The notes beneath the pieces are model-generated. The model made no database searches and was not told the origin of the DNA. It was given only the letters and a program-made list of their open reading frames with translations. Both the position numbers and the translations under genes were made by a program. Below, piece after piece: positions 57,195 through 64,000 of a stretch of DNA of 64,000 nt (position 1 is the stretch's first letter; each line of letters starts with the position of its first letter). Source of the DNA: Rhodococcus erythropolis NBRC 15567. Its GTDB lineage: Bacteria; Actinomycetota; Actinomycetes; Mycobacteriales; Mycobacteriaceae. The stretch spans positions 20,745 through 84,744 of the forward strand of contig NZ_BCRM01000004.1 in assembly GCF_001552595.1 (NCBI RefSeq), in the 5' to 3' direction.

Positions 57195-57250
57195 TTGTCG
57201 GCCAGGCGTGGTAGAAATTCGAACATGCGTTCCATCGAACGCATGATCGA
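57195..57250 (+). promoter_or_regulatory. divS promoter: PafBC-like element and LexA-box-like sequences
   Basis: TTGTCGGCC (57195-57203), eight bases, TAGAAAT (57212-57218) follows the layout of the PafBC motif (TTGTCRGTG-N8-TANNNT) with two mismatches in the upstream element and an imperfect -10. Directly downstream are TCGAACATGCGTTCCA (57219-57234) and TCGAACGCATGATCGA (57235-57250), each one base from the LexA consensus. Confidence 0.65.
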
Positions 57251-57284
57251 ACACATCGATCGGTGTCGACCAGCGGAGGTCACG

Positions 57285-57965
57285 ATGGGTAACGCAGCAC
57301 TGAGAAGCAACAGGGTTTTCGACGACGCGATTGGTGACGACGCGATTGGTGATGACGCGATTGGTTTCGACGGCACGTCGGCGTTGAAGTACCACCCCTC
57401 GTTCTATGGGCCCGATGGTGGATCCGACGCTGACGGTGTGTCGTTCGAACGGCGCGGCACGGCCGAAATGCGGGGCGTGGCCAGGTATGTCGACAACGAA
57501 CCGCAGGCGGCCGTCGTTCGTCGTGTTCCGGCGGTTGGCGCGGTTTCAGGTTCGCGTTCATTGCGTGAATCTCCTCGCCGGTGGGACGGCGAGCACGATT
57601 CGTCACGCCCGTACGGAGGAAGTTTCGCGCACCGAAACAGAGTCGGTGTCTCACGGGTCGAACATGAAGTGGCTGCCGAGGACGTCAGTTGGAAGACAGT
57701 GTTCCTTGGCGCCGTATTCACTGCACTGGCAGTGTTGGCGTTGGTGGGGATCGGCGCTTTGTCGAGTGGTGATGTCGCTGCGACAAACGGTGCGACCGAA
57801 GTGGTTCGTGTTGCTGCGGGTGAATCCCTCAGTGATATTGCTGCCAAGGTTGCGCCTGGCCAGGCTGTCGGCTCGGTGATCGAGCAGATCATGGATCTCA
57901 ATGCGATGTCGAGTTCCGGACTGTCCGTTGGGCAAACGCTGATCGTGCCGGCCTCGGGCCGCTGA
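57285..57965 (+). CDS. LysM-domain, SOS-linked cell-division inhibitor (DivS/Rv2719c-like)
   Basis: A 226-residue membrane protein divergent from lexA, the position of corynebacterial DivS and mycobacterial Rv2719c, which slow division after DNA damage. A cytoplasmic basic/polar region of about 130 residues precedes one membrane helix (VFLGAVFTALAVLALVGIGAL) and an external LysM domain (VVRVAAGESLSDIAAKVAPGQAVGSVIEQIMDLNAM...VGQTLIVP) that should bind peptidoglycan. Near the N-terminus DDAIG is repeated three times. GGAGG precedes ATG 57285. Confidence 0.87.
   Translation: MGNAALRSNRVFDDAIGDDAIGDDAIGFDGTSALKYHPSFYGPDGGSDADGVSFERRGTAEMRGVARYVDNEPQAAVVRRVPAVGAVSGSRSLRESPRRWDGEHDSSRPYGGSFAHRNRVGVSRVEHEVAAEDVSWKTVFLGAVFTALAVLALVGIGALSSGDVAATNGATEVVRVAAGESLSDIAAKVAPGQAVGSVIEQIMDLNAMSSSGLSVGQTLIVPASGR
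57321..57365. repeat. 15-bp tandem repeat inside the divS-like gene
   Basis: GACGACGCGATTGGT (57321-57335, 57336-57350) and GATGACGCGATTGGT (57351-57365), in frame, encoding DDAIG three times. Confidence 0.92.
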
Positions 57966-58160
57966 CCGTACCCCGTGCCAGGCGGGGGCGTACCGAGCGT
58001 GAGAGCAGTCGGTTCACAGCGAGTAAGCTGTCCACTTGACAGTCCCACCACCTCGGGTGGTCGCGTTGAGTACGTGGATCTGCTCTGTAAATCGTCGGAG
58101 GATTTGCAGTCGGTAGCGAATCTGAGTTGCGGCCATTTCGGCGACAACGAAGGAACCCCG

Positions 58161-58658
58161 ATGCATTGCCCGTTCTGCCGGCACCCTGATTCCCGAGTGG
58201 TCGATTCGCGCGAGGCCGACGAGGGCCAGGCGATCAGGCGGCGCCGTTCGTGCCCCGAGTGTGGCCGCCGATTCACCACGGTTGAGACGGCAGTTCTCTC
58301 GGTTGTGAAGCGCAGCGGCGTGACGGAGCCGTTCAGCCGAGAAAAGGTGGTCAAAGGAGTGCGTCGCGCATGCCAGGGCCGCCAAGTGGACAACGATTCG
58401 CTGAATTTGCTGGCCCAACAGGTCGAAGATGCCGTACGTGCTTCGGGTTCTGCCGAAATTCCCAGCAACGAGGTAGGGCTCGCGATTCTCGATCCGCTTC
58501 GAAATCTCGACGAGGTTGCATACCTGCGATTCGCATCGGTGTACAAGTCCTTCAGTTCTGCCGCGGATTTCGAACGTGAGATCACCGACATGCGCGAACA
58601 TGCCGAGACCCGTGCTGCCGACAAGGCTTCCGGCGCCGAGACCGTTTCCGTCGACTGA
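58161..58658 (+). CDS. nrdR: Transcriptional repressor NrdR
   Basis: Zinc-ribbon/ATP-cone repressor of ribonucleotide reductase genes. The 165 residues have zinc ligands C3, C6, C31 and C34 (CPFC, CPEC) and an ATP cone from about residue 47 ([25 protein letters not shown]). The frame extends upstream to 57975, but the canonical MHCPFC start is clear, with AAGGAA upstream. No nrd gene lies within the window. Confidence 0.96.
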   Translation: MHCPFCRHPDSRVVDSREADEGQAIRRRRSCPECGRRFTTVETAVLSVVKRSGVTEPFSREKVVKGVRRACQGRQVDNDSLNLLAQQVEDAVRASGSAEIPSNEVGLAILDPLRNLDEVAYLRFASVYKSFSSAADFEREITDMREHAETRAADKASGAETVSVD

Positions 58659-58670
58659 GGCCTTTGCCTT

Positions 58671-58723
58671 AGATAACGCTGAGAGCACAAAGCGGCCGTA
58701 GGTAACGCTGAGAACACAAAGCG
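58671..58723. repeat. 24-bp direct repeat with 29-bp period after nrdR
   Basis: AGATAACGCTGAGAGCACAA... (58671-58694) is repeated with two changes at 58700-58723. It lies between the nrdR stop and the small peptide gene, about 85 bases before the latter's ATG. Confidence 0.85.
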
Positions 58724-58806
58724 AACAATCGAACAAATCGGGCAAGTTATTCGCTTAGTGTCGACCAAGTACGTTCGTCCGCATCTCGGATCTTCACGGA
58801 GGCGTT

Positions 58807-58923
58807 ATGAACTTAGTTGCAGTTCTCGGAGTCGTGAACAGCCTGGTAACCCTCGGGTTCGCCAACACTGTTGCCACCTTTGGTGGTTTCCTCACCAACG
58901 TCAACATTCAGACAATCTACTGA
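58807..58923 (+). CDS. Hydrophobic 38-residue peptide
   Basis: ATG 58807 with CGGAGG four bases upstream opens a 38-codon frame beginning MNLVAVLGVVNSLVTLGFAN and ending in NIQTIY, stop TGA 58921-58923. The peptide is almost entirely hydrophobic with a few Asn/Thr and no charged residues. It could be a small membrane or secreted peptide, or the peptide of a type I toxin. No family is recognised. It is preceded by the 24-bp direct repeat and converges on hrpA. Confidence 0.6.
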   Translation: MNLVAVLGVVNSLVTLGFANTVATFGGFLTNVNIQTIY

Positions 58924-58944
58924 TCGCGCAATTCTCGCCGAACG

Positions 58945-62850
<3,906 letters not shown>

Positions 62851-62921
62851 GCTGATGACAGCCTATCGAACGCGTTCACAACTACCGCTCGCAGATCGTT
62901 TTGATGTGCAAATATCGACCA

Positions 62922-63581
62922 GTGACGACAAATACCGCAAATGAGGCTGCTGCACCGGTCGCGTCGACGCCTGTTGCCGTGCGAGTACTTCGCCTGTTGT
63001 TCGCGTTATACGGACTCACGGCGCTGCTGTGGATTCCGATTCGAAACGCCGACGGATTCTCGTTGTCGAACTATCTGAGCTACTTCACCATCGAGAGCAA
63101 CATCCTTGCGGTGATCGTATTGCTGGTCGGCGCCCTTCGGGATCCGCAGTCTCGGACATGGCAGTCGGTTCGCGGTGCGGTGACGCTCTACATGGTGATC
63201 ACCGGAATCATCTACGCCGTTCTACTGGCGAACATCGACGTCAATTTGAACGACGCGTGGATCAACTCGGCGCTCCACCGCATTCTTCCGCTGGTGATGC
63301 TCCTCGACTGGGTGTTCTTCGCTTCGAGGCACAGGATCTCCGAAATCCGCTCGCTGCAGTGGCTGCTGTTTCCGGTGATCTACGCGGTGTACACGTTGAT
63401 TCGAGGGCCGATCGTCGACTGGTATCCGTATCCGTTCATGGATCCTCGCCACCAGGGCTATCTGGCCCTGTTCATCGGATTTGTCGTACTGGGCATCGCG
63501 ATGGCCCTGATGGCGTTGGCGGTCAATGCCGTCGGACGGCTGGGAGCCGGGCTACGCGGACGGAACGCTGCGAAGTCCTAG
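62922..63581 (+). CDS. Pr6Pr-family membrane protein
   Basis: A 219-residue protein with six membrane helices and the Pr6Pr pattern FTIESNILAVIVLLVGAL, TGIIYAVLL, HRILPLVMLLDWVFF and VIYAVYTLIRGPIVDWYPYPFMDP. Conserved His/Asp/Tyr residues sit within the helices (H near the fourth, YPYPF near the fifth). Function is unknown. GTG 62922 is my choice; ATG 62904 and TTG 62901 are upstream alternatives. Its last 30 bases overlap the converging DUF2322 gene. Confidence 0.78.
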   Translation: MTTNTANEAAAPVASTPVAVRVLRLLFALYGLTALLWIPIRNADGFSLSNYLSYFTIESNILAVIVLLVGALRDPQSRTWQSVRGAVTLYMVITGIIYAVLLANIDVNLNDAWINSALHRILPLVMLLDWVFFASRHRISEIRSLQWLLFPVIYAVYTLIRGPIVDWYPYPFMDPRHQGYLALFIGFVVLGIAMALMALAVNAVGRLGAGLRGRNAAKS

Positions 63582-63869
63582 TGGATTGCCGGAGGCGAGC
63601 ACCTGCTCGAGGCGGTCCACGTTCGGGTGCTTACCGGGGTTCGCCCGCGCGTCCTCGGTGTGTTCGGCAAAGATCGTCAGTCCTGCCGAGGCGGCTTCGG
63701 GTGTGAGCGCGCCGTAGACCTGAGCGAGATGGTTGTACACCTTGACCGAGCCGGACTTTCCGGGCTTGTTCTCGACGGTGTCGATGACGGTTCCGTCGGC
63801 GTCGAGTACCTCGATGGCGGCCAGATGATCGATGGTGGGCAGTGCGGCGAGATTGTCGGCAAAAGTCAT
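63552..63869 (-). CDS. DUF2322 family protein
   Basis: A 105-residue protein with the pattern MTFADNLAALPTIDHLAAIEVLDADG, ENKPGKSGSVKVYNHLAQ and LTIFAEHTEDARANPGKHPNVDRL. I recall this as DUF2322, known mainly from Proteobacteria and of unknown function. ATG 63869 follows TAATCT by seven bases. The 3' end overlaps the Pr6Pr gene tail to tail. Confidence 0.72.
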   Translation of the reverse strand: MTFADNLAALPTIDHLAAIEVLDADGTVIDTVENKPGKSGSVKVYNHLAQVYGALTPEAASAGLTIFAEHTEDARANPGKHPNVDRLEQVLASGNPLGLRSVPSA

Positions 63870-63882
63870 GGTCGACAGATTA
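63870..63882 (-). promoter_or_regulatory. Leaderless promoter of the DUF2322 gene
   Basis: On the minus strand TAATCT (63882-63877), seven bases, ATG 63869. Confidence 0.6.
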
Positions 63883-64000
63883 CGTGTGTACCCGGAAATG
63901 CCTGTGCCCGGCGAGCGCCGTCGTGCGCCGATTCCCGGTGTCGATATAGTCGCAGCACATCGTTTGCACACCAGCATCGTTTGTATTCGAAGGGGACAAT

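Larger units (their letters stand above)
56954..57284. other. lexA/divS intergenic region (331 bases)
   Basis: The only gene-free stretch over 300 bases. It holds the lexA leader with its four-copy repeat, a stretch of about 100 bases (57028-57129) with no recognised element, the lexA promoter with its LexA box, and the divS promoter with overlapping LexA-box-like sequences. No small ORF with a credible start was found in it. Confidence 0.75.

Noticed and set aside
57404..58768. Minus-strand open frame (454 codons) over divS-like and nrdR
   Set aside because: Antisense to two recognised genes; no family features.

Overview
The window is a 64 kb chromosomal stretch of a GC-rich actinobacterium of the mycolic-acid group. 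Gene content and order match the Rhodococcus/Mycobacterium core chromosome, and a Rhodococcus of the erythropolis type is my best guess. That guess rests on protein character and synteny, not on a database match. I see no prophage, insertion sequence, CRISPR array, rRNA or tRNA. Coding density is high, and the only gene-free stretch over 300 bases is the lexA/divS intergenic region (56954-57284).

Layout. 1-9.2 kb: respiratory complex I operon nuoA-I on the minus strand (nuoI cut by the window edge), preceded by an orphan receiver protein. 9.4-11 kb: receiver, an SRPBCC protein and a ribbon-helix-helix protein. 11.2-18.5 kb: thyX, dapA, rnj (RNase J), a DinB-fold protein and ftsK. 18.5-21.6 kb: a TerC protein, a YciI protein, argA-like acetyltransferase, pgsA and cinA. 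21.7-23.9 kb: the envelope-stress cluster clgR-pspA-pspM. 24-25.9 kb: the biotin ECF transporter bioYMN. 26-30.5 kb: a small membrane protein, a PIG-L deacetylase, a TetR regulator, glpD and a glycosyltransferase. 30.5-32.6 kb: a DUF3046 gene, recA and recX. 32.7-36.1 kb: the glutamate-type ABC importer gluABCD. 36.3-45 kb: miaB, a membrane protein, a DUF349 protein, a conserved protein, miaA, a sortase-like protein, dapF and hflX. 45-47.3 kb: a secreted propeller-like protein and a membrane esterase. 47.4-53.4 kb: a complete fructose phosphotransferase system (ptsH, fruA, fruK, fruR, ptsI). 53.5-56.1 kb: a nucleobase permease and an acyl-CoA dehydrogenase. 56.2-58.9 kb: lexA, divS-like and nrdR, plus a 38-residue hydrophobic peptide. 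58.9-63.9 kb: hrpA, a Pr6Pr membrane protein and a DUF2322 protein.

How the genes work together. The DNA-damage response is unusually complete here: lexA (repressor), recA and recX (sensor and modulator), and a LysM division inhibitor. LexA boxes lie at both recA and lexA/divS, and a PafBC-type (RecA-independent) promoter motif lies at recA and probably at divS. Envelope stress is covered by a SigE-type promoter in front of clgR-pspA-pspM. MiaA and MiaB carry out consecutive steps of tRNA A37 modification, DapA and DapF belong to the lysine/peptidoglycan pathway, and all PTS parts for fructose are present.

Two sequence themes recur. First, many genes start exactly seven bases after a TANNNT hexamer, the layout of leaderless transcripts in actinobacteria; this fixes several start codons and reveals a 26-codon leaderless upstream ORF overlapping the pgsA start. 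Second, short direct tandem repeats, mostly 15-18 bp units in 2-4 copies, sit at gene ends, in leaders and inside coding sequence at more than a dozen places, including recA, lexA and divS. No obviously new multi-gene system is visible. The best candidates for new biology are these repeats, the pgsA uORF, the ribbon-helix-helix operator pair beside thyX, the pseudo-receiver next to nuo, the sortase lacking its arginine, and the small peptide gene at 58.8 kb.
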